Both the position numbers and the translations under genes were made by a program. This document shows, one piece after another, positions 47,191-55,013 of a stretch of DNA of 64,000 nucleotides. The stretch spans positions 868,001-932,000 of the forward strand of contig NZ_JAHXDN010000002.1 in NCBI RefSeq assembly GCF_019375555.1, written 5' to 3'. Below the pieces are notes generated by a model that saw nothing but the letters and a program-made list of their open reading frames with translations, was not told where the DNA came from and ran no database searches. Source of the DNA: Roseobacter insulae. GTDB taxonomy: Bacteria > Pseudomonadota > Alphaproteobacteria > Rhodobacterales > Rhodobacteraceae. Every line of letters starts with the position of its first letter. The stretch's first letter is position 1.

Positions 47191-47511
47191 GTGCTGATTC
47201 CTCCCAAACTCTTCCCGCCTGTCTAATCGCACTCAGACTTTCACCAATGCCGTTTTTCGACAGAACAACATCTTTCCGCGACGTGACATGGTCTAACGCA
47301 ATCCCATAAAAACCGCGAGATCAGCGCATCCCCATAATCTTGATAATGATGCTGAGCGCGGGTGATATTGGGATCCGCCCGTCTGCGTACATCATGGCCA
47401 TGTCGCGGTGCCGATGCCGATGTCGGCACGCACCGCGCCCCGTCACGACCGCTTGCGCCGAAACGCCAGAGCCGTTAGCGTAAAGCCAACTCGAATTGAA
47501 AGGCGCGAAAG
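47191..47511. promoter_or_regulatory. 321-base divergent promoter region
   Basis: Separates the one-carbon operon from ppx/gppA. A 7-bp perfect hairpin, 47408-47414 with 47423-47429, extends outward with CGCG arms after a bulge. No gene and no riboswitch I recognise. Confidence 0.4.
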
Positions 47512-48627
47512 ATGGCGCCACAGCGTCCCAAAGGTGCGGGCGCGCTCGAACAGAAGACGGCTCTGAGCCCCGCGCCAGTTCCGCCCCGGTCAGGAGAGCT
47601 ATATGCCGCCCTTGATCTGGGCACAAATAGCTGCCGCATGTTGATTGCCCAGCCTCGCGGCAATGGTTTTCATGTGGTGGACAGCTTCTCGAAGTCCGTC
47701 CAACTGGGGGCAGGGCTTGAGAAAACCGGGCGCTTGTCGCGCGGGTCGATGACACGCACCATTCAGGCCTTGCGGATTTGCCAGCAGAAACTGCGGCGCA
47801 ACAAAGTGCGCAGGATGCGTCTGGTCGCGACCGAAGCCTGCCGCCGCGCGCTGAACGCCCAAGAATTCATCAGGCGCGCACATCGCGAAACCGGCCTCAC
47901 GCTGGATATCATCAAGCCACAGGAAGAGGCGCAGCTTGCGGTGATTTCCTGCGCCCCGCTTGTCGGGCGGTCCACAGAGAACCTGCTGGTCGTCGATATT
48001 GGCGGCGGGTCCACCGAACTGGTATGGATCGATCTGAAAGACGTGCCCAAACACGACAGGCCACAGTCGATCATGCGCCTGCACAGCGGGTTCAAGCAAA
48101 CCCTCTCCGATCTGCCGGCCGCGCGGGTGGTCGATTGGATCTCGGTTCCCCTGGGGGTCGCGACGCTGCGTGATCAGTTCAACGATGTCGAGGATGATGC
48201 GGCCCGTTTTGCCCTGATGAGCTGGTTTTTCGAGGAAAACCTGGCTGATTTCACCCCCTATCACGACACCCAGCCGCATGAGAAATTCCAGATCGTCGGC
48301 ACATCGGGGACGGTTACGACCGTGGCGGCCAGCCATCTGGGCCTCAAGCGATACGACCGTACCAAGGTCGACGGGCTGCACATGACCACCGAGCAGATCG
48401 ACCGGGTGATCCGGTCTTATCTGGCACTGGGACCAGCGGGGCGCCGGGCGGACCCGCGCATAGGTCAGGACCGTCAGGCGCTGATCATGTCGGGCGCGGC
48501 GATCCTCCAGGCGCTGATGCGCTGCTGGCCGACCGACCGTCTGTCGGTTGCGGATCGCGGTTTGCGAGAGGGCCTGCTATACGCCCAGATGAGCGCGGAC
48601 GGCGTGCTGGAAGACGGAGACTTCTGA
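47512..48627 (+). CDS. Ppx/GppA phosphatase family exopolyphosphatase
   Basis: 371 residues. ASKHA-fold: phosphate-1 motif [11 protein letters not shown] (about 33-43) and phosphate-2 motif [11 protein letters not shown] (about 162-172). The single-domain length (no C-terminal HD-like half of E. coli Ppx) is common in alphaproteobacteria. It degrades polyphosphate and/or pppGpp. The stop overlaps rlmE by one base. Confidence 0.94.
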   Translation: MAPQRPKGAGALEQKTALSPAPVPPRSGELYAALDLGTNSCRMLIAQPRGNGFHVVDSFSKSVQLGAGLEKTGRLSRGSMTRTIQALRICQQKLRRNKVRRMRLVATEACRRALNAQEFIRRAHRETGLTLDIIKPQEEAQLAVISCAPLVGRSTENLLVVDIGGGSTELVWIDLKDVPKHDRPQSIMRLHSGFKQTLSDLPAARVVDWISVPLGVATLRDQFNDVEDDAARFALMSWFFEENLADFTPYHDTQPHEKFQIVGTSGTVTTVAASHLGLKRYDRTKVDGLHMTTEQIDRVIRSYLALGPAGRRADPRIGQDRQALIMSGAAILQALMRCWPTDRLSVADRGLREGLLYAQMSADGVLEDGDF

Positions 48628-49349
48628 TGGCCAAGACACCCAGCGGGAAAAATACCTCCGGTCGCGGGCAGCGCGAGCTCAAGGTCAAGGTGAAATCCGC
48701 ACGTGGGCGCAAGCTCAGCTCTACCAGGTGGCTGCAGCGGCAGTTGAACGATCCTTACGTCAAGCGCGCCAAGGCCGAGGGCTACCGGGGCAGGGCTGCG
48801 TTCAAGATCATGGAACTGGACGACAAGTACCGTTTCCTCGTGCCGGGTGCACGGGTTGTGGATCTCGGCGCTGCACCGGGGGGGTGGTGCCAGGTGGCCG
48901 TGAAACGCGTGAATGCGCTGGGAGAGAAATCCGGCAAGGCGGTCGGCACGATACTGGGCATTGATCTGCAGGAGATGGAGCCGATCGCCGGGTGCGAACT
49001 GTATCAGCTGGATTTCATGGCGGATGACGCCGACCTGAAGGTCAAGGAATGGCTGGGCGGGCGTGCCGATGTTGTGATGTCCGACATGGCGGCAAGCAGT
49101 TCGGGGCACAAGCAGACCGATCATTTGCGCATTATCGCGCTCTGCGAGGCTGCGGCCTATTTCGCCTTTGATGTGCTGGATGAGGGGGGGACGTTCGTTG
49201 CCAAGGTGCTGGCCGGGGGCGCCGAGGGGGAACTGCAGAAACTCCTCAAGCAGCGATTCTCAAGGGTTGCGAACATCAAACCACCGTCATCACGGGCGGA
49301 CAGTTCGGAAAAATTCGTTGTGGCAACAGGCTTTCGCGCCGAAGCCTGA
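48627..49349 (+). CDS. rlmE: 23S rRNA (uridine-2'-O)-methyltransferase RlmE
   Basis: 240 residues. FtsJ fold with the K-D-K-E tetrad: K in R-A-A-F-K-I, D in V-M-S-D-M-A, K in F-V-A-K-V, and E in S-S-E-K-F. SAM motif [11 protein letters not shown]. Methylates U2552 of 23S rRNA in the A loop. A basic N-terminal extension (about 1-30) is common in alphaproteobacterial RlmE. Coupled to ppx/gppA. Confidence 0.96.
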   Translation: MAKTPSGKNTSGRGQRELKVKVKSARGRKLSSTRWLQRQLNDPYVKRAKAEGYRGRAAFKIMELDDKYRFLVPGARVVDLGAAPGGWCQVAVKRVNALGEKSGKAVGTILGIDLQEMEPIAGCELYQLDFMADDADLKVKEWLGGRADVVMSDMAASSSGHKQTDHLRIIALCEAAAYFAFDVLDEGGTFVAKVLAGGAEGELQKLLKQRFSRVANIKPPSSRADSSEKFVVATGFRAEA

Positions 49350-49441
49350 GGCTTTTACCTGTCGTTAAAAGTGTTCTGGGTAGCGTGCAGGCATCGGCGA
49401 CACCGGTTTGGTGCGCCCTCGCTATAAAAGGAACCCCCGCC

Positions 49442-50014
49442 ATGATCCGTACCTTCCTTCTCTCTTCGCCGCTGATGATCGCGGCCAGTGTCGCATATGC
49501 TGTCGACGCCCCGCCCGCGATGAAGGCCTTTGTCGAAACCGACATCATGAACTGGGCGCAATCGGCCGAAGTGACGAATGCGATCATTGCTCAGAATGCC
49601 GAAACGGCTGGCGCATCGATCACCCAGATTGAAGAGTGGGACACCGCGTGGCGCGCGCAGGTCGGGCAGGCGACACAACCGCTGATTGATGAAGTGATGG
49701 GCAGGCCGCTCTCTGCTACCCTGAAAGAGCAGGTGGCCGAGTCCGGTGGGCGCATCACGGAGATTTTTGTCATGGATGCGCTGGGGTTGAACGTGGCGGC
49801 CAGTGGCGTGACGTCTGATTACTGGCAGGGTGACGAAGACAAATACGCCAAATCCTACGGCGTGGGCGCAGGCGCTGTCTTCGTGGATGAAGTGGAGTTC
49901 GACGAAAGCTCCCAGACCTATCAGGGGCAGGTGTCTTTCACGATCACCGACCCCAGCAGCGGGGAGATCATCGGCGCCATGACAGTGGGTCTGAACGCCG
50001 AGGCCTTTTTCTAG
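49442..50014 (+). CDS. Secreted Cache/PDC-like small sensor-domain protein
   Basis: 190 residues from 49442 (AAAGGA nine bases upstream). Residues 1-20 are a signal peptide ending in ...AYAVDA. The rest resembles a free periplasmic PAS-like (Cache) domain: a long N-terminal helix, then I-F-V-M-D-A-L-G-L-N-V-A-A-S, the usual 'D-x-x-G-x-x-x-A' strand-turn of Cache domains, S-D-Y-W-Q-G-D-E-D-K and a final F-T-I-T-D-P. It has no membrane or output domain, so it may be a soluble ligand-binding partner for another sensor, perhaps the PAS-GGDEF-EAL protein 5 kb on; that link is inference. Confidence 0.75.
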   Translation: MIRTFLLSSPLMIAASVAYAVDAPPAMKAFVETDIMNWAQSAEVTNAIIAQNAETAGASITQIEEWDTAWRAQVGQATQPLIDEVMGRPLSATLKEQVAESGGRITEIFVMDALGLNVAASGVTSDYWQGDEDKYAKSYGVGAGAVFVDEVEFDESSQTYQGQVSFTITDPSSGEIIGAMTVGLNAEAFF

Positions 50015-50026
50015 GAGACGCTGTCG

Positions 50027-50050
50027 CAGGCGCGCTCAGTGGCGCGCCTG
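50027..50050. terminator. Bidirectional hairpin between converging genes
   Basis: A perfect 9-bp stem (50027-50035 with 50042-50050) and 6-base loop that contains the stop codon of the leftward 60-residue gene, 13 bases after the stop of the rightward sensor gene. Without U-runs. Confidence 0.5.
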
Positions 50051-50218
50051 AAGCGACCGTGTTGCGGCCAGTTGCAGCTGTGCGACTTCGTCGGCACTGA
50101 CCTGTCGCAGGGTGAATCCCTTCACGCGCGCCACGGTCGTGTCGGCCTGGTTCTTCTGTCTGATAAGCTCAAAGAGCCGGGTGTGACGAGGATCGCTTTC
50201 GGTGTGCAATTGGGTCAT
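50036..50218 (-). CDS. Small hypothetical protein
   Basis: 60 residues from the ATG at 50218 with GGAAG six bases upstream; the open frame continues upstream only as arginine-rich sequence. The product is soluble, mainly helical, rich in Arg/Gln (RHTRLFELIRQKNQ, then D-E-V-A-Q-L-Q-L-A-A-T-R). Not recognised. Converges with the sensor-protein gene. Confidence 0.55.
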   Translation of the reverse strand: MTQLHTESDPRHTRLFELIRQKNQADTTVARVKGFTLRQVSADEVAQLQLAATRSLQARH

Positions 50219-50530
50219 GTGAACTTCCGTTTTGTCGCGGACGTATCCGCACTCTAAAACCCAACTGGGACCGTGATGGGGCAGGATCGGGGCGTAAGAG
50301 CGACGAGGCCACGGGCCCCGCACGGTCACTCCCGGCGAATGTCGCGAGGGTCGTGATTTTTTCCGCCATCCTGTGCGGATTACCATGCCCTGCCATCCGC
50401 TCAGCACCTTCGGGCCCCGCCGACATGGGGACCAGAATGCACGTTAAAGTTCGGATTTCGCAAAAGATATTACTTAGGTTATGCTGCCTCAACATCATAA
50501 GGCGCGGATGCATTCGCTTCGACGTCTCGC
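50219..50530. promoter_or_regulatory. 312-base promoter region of the ABC-cNBD gene
   Basis: GC-rich up to about 50430, then AT-rich (about 50445-50480, with ATATTACTTAGGTTATGC) before the ABC-like gene, which is the likely promoter place. No confident -35/-10 pair. Confidence 0.35.
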
Positions 50531-53500
50531 ATGGGGGTGCGGCAAATCGAAAAGACGATCTTTCAATTCATTTGGAGGTATTCGAAGCGTGACCAACTGA
50601 TCCTTTTGGTCTTCACCTGTGCTTTGTTTCCATTTCTGTATCTGACGCTGGAATTGCCCAAGCGGATCATCAACGACGCGATCGGCGCGGCAACAGGGCA
50701 GGTCGATGTCTTCGGCGTGACGTTCAGCCAGGTCGGTCTTCTGGCGCTTTTATGCGCCGCCTTCCTGACGTCCGTGCTGGTGCATGGCCTGCTGAAAATG
50801 CGGATCAACACCATGAAGGGTATCCTGTCCGAACGGATGCTGCGACGGCTGCGCTATACCCTGATCTCGCGCATGCTGCGGTTTCCCAAACCGTATTTTC
50901 GCAGGACCTCACAGGGCGAACTCGTCGCCATGATCACCGGAGAGACCGAGCCCATGGGCGGGTTGATGGGGGATGCGCTGACGCAGCCGGTGCTGCAGGC
51001 GGGCCAGATGATCACCATACTGGTGTTTCTTTTCTTGCAAAGCCTGTGGTTCGGGCTTGCCGCCATTGCATTGATCCCGTTGCAGGCGTGGTTGATCCCC
51101 AAGCTCCAGCGACAGATCAACCTCATGAACAAGGAGCGGATCAAGGAGGTCCGGCGACTGGCAGCGCTCATCGGCGAAAGCGCGCAAGGTGCAAGCGATC
51201 TGCGCATCCATGGCGGATGGCGCTACCGCCTGTCGATGATCAGCGCACGGCTCGGCGTGGTCTTCGGCATCCGGCTGAAAATCTACAAGAAGAAATTCTT
51301 CATGAAGTTCATCAATAACTTCATCACCCAGCTTACGCCATTTTTCTTCTTTTCCGTAGGGGGTTATCTGGTGATCCAGGGGGCGGTCTCGCTGGGCGCC
51401 CTGGTGGCGGCGCTCGCGGCCTACAAGGATCTCAGCTCACCCTGGAAGGAGTTACTGGCCTATTACAACCAATCGCAGGACATGAGCCTGCGTTGGGAAA
51501 CAGTGGTCGAAAAATTCTCTCCCGGCAATGTGATCGATGCGCGGTTGATGGACGGCGCGCCGGCGGAAGTGCCAAGCCTTGCCGGCACGGTGGAGTTGCA
51601 GGACATTACGGTCACCGACAGCGATGGCAACCCGGTGCTAGAAAACATCTCTGCCCAGTTTGGCAAGGGGAGCGTGGTGGCGGTGGACGCGCCCAGCGAA
51701 GAGGACCGGCAGGCACTGGCTGACGTGCTGACCCGCGAGGTCATGCCCTCCAGCGGCCAGGTCGTGATCGCGGGGCATGCCCTGGCCGGCCTGCATCAGT
51801 CGGTTATTGCGTCGCGCATCGGACACGCCGACACCCGCCCCATGTTGTTTCAGGGCACTTTCGGCGACAACACGATGATGCCGCTCAAGCAAAACCCGCA
51901 GGGAGATGTCACGCCAGAAGTGCAGGCCGCGGCGCAGGAGGCCGCGGCGGCTGGCAACAGTGCCGACCCGGTCGAGGCGGAGTGGCTCGATCCGGCCTTG
52001 GCCGGGGTGCAGGACAGGGCGGAGGTTCAGGCGTGGTGGCTGAGCCTGCTCGACACGATGGGCACGGGAGGGGCGTTGTATCGCCGGTCGCTGGACCAGA
52101 AAATCGACCTGGAAACACGGCCCGACCTTGCCAGGCGCCTGATCGCCGCGCGGCCCAAGGTCTGGGAGGCCGTGGTGGCGGCAGATCTTGCACGCCACGT
52201 CCACCGGTTTGACCCGGCGCTCTACAATCCGGCGCTGCCGGTGATCGGCAACCTGTTTTTCGCGACGATGCGCCGCCCTGTGACGCAACAGGAGTTGGCG
52301 ACACAGACCGATCTCTTCGACCTGATGCGGAATCTCGGTCTGGAGGCGGGGTTACTGGAGCTGTCGCGCGATGTGATCGAGCTGTTGAACCAGATTTTCG
52401 GCACCGATGGCACGGAGCATCCGCTGTTTCGGAAACTGGGCCTTGATCCGGCGGTGTTCGAACGGTCGGTCCAGCTTCTTACCTCTCGCACTGGCACCCT
52501 GAGCGATGCCGACAAGGCGATGCTGATGACCGTGCCGTTGCGCATTTCGGCAGAGCAAATCGGCCCGGCCTTTTCCAACGAGATGCGCGAAACGATCCTC
52601 GGTCTGCGGGCGGCAAACGGGTTGCAATTCCGCGAAGGGCTCAACGATCTCTATGCGCCGCTCGATGCGGGGGAAATTGCGCCGGGCCTCTCGGTTCTCG
52701 AAAACGCGCTCTTTGGCAAGATTTCCGACAGTGCGGGTGCGCGCGCCGACGATCTGCGCAAGCTTGTGTCCGAGGTTCTGGAGCGTGAAGGGTTAAAGCC
52801 CGAGGTTATGGCGTTGATGTATGACTTTGCCCTCGCGTCGGGCGGCAGCAATCTGCCAGCGGTTTTCACCGAACCCCTCGCGATCAGTCGCGCGATCATC
52901 AAACAGCCGGATGTGCTGATCCTCGATCAGGTGCTGTCCGGTTACGATCCGAAAATCTGGCGGGAAGTGAATGCCAGGCTCCGGGCGCTGTTGCCGCAGA
53001 CCACGATGATCTATCTGGGTGACGGTTTCGACAACCCCGATCAGTTCGATGCTTTCCTGGAGATCAGGCAGGGGCGCATGGTATCCGCCGACAAGGCCGC
53101 CGAGGATGCTGATGACAGTGCCGCGAGTGCAGATTTACTGCGCAAAGTCAGGGCGTTGGAGTCAACAACTCTTTTCTCCGGCATGGGCCGGAAACAGCTC
53201 CGGCTGCTCGCTTTCGGGGCGAAATGGTTTTCTGCACAGGCCGGAGACGTCATCTTTAACAAGGATGATGATCCGCGCGATGGTGCATATATGATCCTGT
53301 CCGGAGCTGCCGAGTTGTTTGATCCCGGAGACGGGCAGGAAGAAAAGCACATCGCGATGGTCGGACCCGGTACGCTGGTGGGCGAGTTGGGCCTGATCCG
53401 GAATGTGCCGCGCGCTCTGACCATGCGGGCCGAAACAGATGTGGAGGCCCTGCGTCTTGGTGCGGACGAATTTCTGGCGGTTGTCGAGAACGATGCGGCC

Positions 53501-53545
53501 ACGTCCTTCAAACTGTTGCAGGTGGTTGCCGGGTACACCGCATAA
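50531..53545 (+). CDS. ABC-exporter homologue with degenerate ATPase, large NBD insertion and C-terminal cNMP-binding domain
   Basis: 1004 residues. A six-helix ABC exporter membrane domain (about 20-310) is followed by an NBD-like domain whose motifs are all altered: the Walker A place reads A387-P-S-E-E-D-R-Q394 (usual GPSGxGKS), the Q-loop Gln is T435, the signature is A769-S-G-G-S-N774, Walker B ends I-L-D-Q800 (catalytic Glu changed to Gln), and the H-loop His is missing (Y-L-G-D-G-F). Between Q-loop (about 440) and signature (769) about 270 residues exceed the normal helical subdomain. Residues about 880-1000 form a cyclic-nucleotide-binding domain with G951-E-L-G-L and P960-R961-A. ATP hydrolysis is unlikely; a sensor or receptor role is inferred. 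Start could be the GTG at 50537. Confidence 0.85.
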   Translation: MGVRQIEKTIFQFIWRYSKRDQLILLVFTCALFPFLYLTLELPKRIINDAIGAATGQVDVFGVTFSQVGLLALLCAAFLTSVLVHGLLKMRINTMKGILSERMLRRLRYTLISRMLRFPKPYFRRTSQGELVAMITGETEPMGGLMGDALTQPVLQAGQMITILVFLFLQSLWFGLAAIALIPLQAWLIPKLQRQINLMNKERIKEVRRLAALIGESAQGASDLRIHGGWRYRLSMISARLGVVFGIRLKIYKKKFFMKFINNFITQLTPFFFFSVGGYLVIQGAVSLGALVAALAAYKDLSSPWKELLAYYNQSQDMSLRWETVVEKFSPGNVIDARLMDGAPAEVPSLAGTVELQDITVTDSDGNPVLENISAQFGKGSVVAVDAPSEEDRQALADVLTREVMPSSGQVVIAGHALAGLHQSVIASRIGHADTRPMLFQGTFGDNTMMPLKQNPQGDVTPEVQAAAQEAAAAGNSADPVEAEWLDPALAGVQDRAEVQAWWLSLLDTMGTGGALYRRSLDQKIDLETRPDLARRLIAARPKVWEAVVAADLARHVHRFDPALYNPALPVIGNLFFATMRRPVTQQELATQTDLFDLMRNLGLEAGLLELSRDVIELLNQIFGTDGTEHPLFRKLGLDPAVFERSVQLLTSRTGTLSDADKAMLMTVPLRISAEQIGPAFSNEMRETILGLRAANGLQFREGLNDLYAPLDAGEIAPGLSVLENALFGKISDSAGARADDLRKLVSEVLEREGLKPEVMALMYDFALASGGSNLPAVFTEPLAISRAIIKQPDVLILDQVLSGYDPKIWREVNARLRALLPQTTMIYLGDGFDNPDQFDAFLEIRQGRMVSADKAAEDADDSAASADLLRKVRALESTTLFSGMGRKQLRLLAFGAKWFSAQAGDVIFNKDDDPRDGAYMILSGAAELFDPGDGQEEKHIAMVGPGTLVGELGLIRNVPRALTMRAETDVEALRLGADEFLAVVENDAATSFKLLQVVAGYTA

Positions 53546-53768
53546 ACCCGAACGGGGCAGGCCGCTCACCTGACCGGTCCCGGTGCCCTCGCGATACGCT
53601 TTGGCGCCGTGATCAGGTGCAGTCGGGGGAACCGCGACAAATTGAAGAAAACGGTCCGCATATTACGGCTCTTGGCACCATAATGCATGCCCGGTCTTTA
53701 ACCAAATAATGAGCGTCTTCTTGGTAATCCTTCTCAGAGCTTAACAAGCTGCACCGAGGGAGACGAAG

Positions 53769-55013
53769 ATGCACAAACCATTGCATATTTTAGCCTGGAC
53801 CATGCTTTGCTGCAGTTTTGGCCAGTCCGCCGTCGCAGAACGGCTGCGCCTATACATTGACGCCGATTACTCCATTGCACGACCCGCGGCAGATGCAATC
53901 GAGCTTGGTGTGAGATCAGCCTTGTCAGAGGTTGATTATGCGATTGGTGACATCGAGCTGGAAGTGGTGCCGATGGATCACCGTGCCAACTCGAAACGCT
54001 CCATGGCGAACCTGCGCGCGTTCGAAAACGATCCGCAGGCGCTGGCCGTGATCGGGGGGGTGCATTCCCCTCCCTATCTGACCAACCGGGAACACATAAA
54101 CGACCGTGGGCTCCTGTTGCTTTTGCCGTGGTCCGCAGCGGGGCCGATTACCCGCCCGGAAGCAGGCCAGGTGAACTGGATTTTCAGGCTGTCTGTGGAC
54201 GACACCAAGGCCGGGCCCTTTCTCGTAAACCACGTCCTGAACAACAGGCGGTGCCAGCGCACGGCGCTTTTACTGGTGGATACCGGGTGGGGGCGTGCCA
54301 ATCGCGTGACGATGCTCGAAGCTTTCCGGGAGGCCAAGGCGAACGAACCGGTTGTGTTCACGTTTCCCACCGCCCTTGGCAGCGCCAGCGCGCGGACGCT
54401 GGCGGAAAACGTGGCGGGCATGGACGTTGATTGCGCGATCATGTTGTCAAACGCACAGGAGGGGGCTCTCTTGGTCAACGAGCTTCACGAGCTTGCCCCG
54501 CACATCAGGCTGGTGAGCCATTGGGGAATCGTGTCGGGCGATTTCCGGGATATGGTGTCGCACACCGTCCGGTCTGATCTTCAAATCGAAGTCTTGCAGA
54601 CATGCGGTCTGAAGGTTGAACGCGACGGAAGTACGGTTCTCGCGCAAGCCCTGCGCAGCGCCAGCACGCAGGCGCATCCGTTTGAGCGGTTGTCGGACGT
54701 CCATGCCTCCACCGGCTTTGTTCACAGCTATGATCTTGTAAAGATCCTTTTGGCCGCAATCGCTCAGACTTCCGGGTCGGATGCGTGGAAGCACGGCTCC
54801 ATCTCGGAACGCCGCAACCTGCTGCGCGTCGCGCTGGAGGATCTTGCGCGCCCCGTTGAAGGCATTCTCAAGACATATAACCGTCCGTTTGGTCCTTTTT
54901 CAGACTCCGCACCCGACGCGCATGAGGCGCTGAACGGTCAGGATCTGTGTGTTGCCTCGTTTGCGGAGTCCGGGCGATTGGTCTTGTCGGAGATGGCGGA
55001 TCACGATTCCTGA
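53769..55013 (+). CDS. Periplasmic ligand-binding protein, type I (branched-chain amino-acid receptor family)
   Basis: 414 residues with a signal peptide (about 1-23, ...QSAVA) and the Peripla_BP_6 fold: early beta-strand L-R-L-Y-I-D-A-D-Y-S, A-I-E-L-G-V-R-S-A-L, V-I-G-G-V-H-S, and the second-lobe segment A-L-L-L-V-D-T-G-W-G. GGGAG precedes the start. No canonical permease or ATPase genes of the LIV type are near. Its stop is followed immediately by the start of the PAS-GGDEF-EAL gene, so I infer it is a periplasmic sensor partner for that protein (compare other binding-protein-controlled GGDEF/EAL systems). Confidence 0.85.
   Translation: MHKPLHILAWTMLCCSFGQSAVAERLRLYIDADYSIARPAADAIELGVRSALSEVDYAIGDIELEVVPMDHRANSKRSMANLRAFENDPQALAVIGGVHSPPYLTNREHINDRGLLLLLPWSAAGPITRPEAGQVNWIFRLSVDDTKAGPFLVNHVLNNRRCQRTALLLVDTGWGRANRVTMLEAFREAKANEPVVFTFPTALGSASARTLAENVAGMDVDCAIMLSNAQEGALLVNELHELAPHIRLVSHWGIVSGDFRDMVSHTVRSDLQIEVLQTCGLKVERDGSTVLAQALRSASTQAHPFERLSDVHASTGFVHSYDLVKILLAAIAQTSGSDAWKHGSISERRNLLRVALEDLARPVEGILKTYNRPFGPFSDSAPDAHEALNGQDLCVASFAESGRLVLSEMADHDS

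Noticed and set aside
47191-47511. SAM/SAH-type riboswitch before the one-carbon operon
   Set aside because: Only a simple hairpin near 47408-47429 was found, on the wrong side for the operon leader and without riboswitch features.
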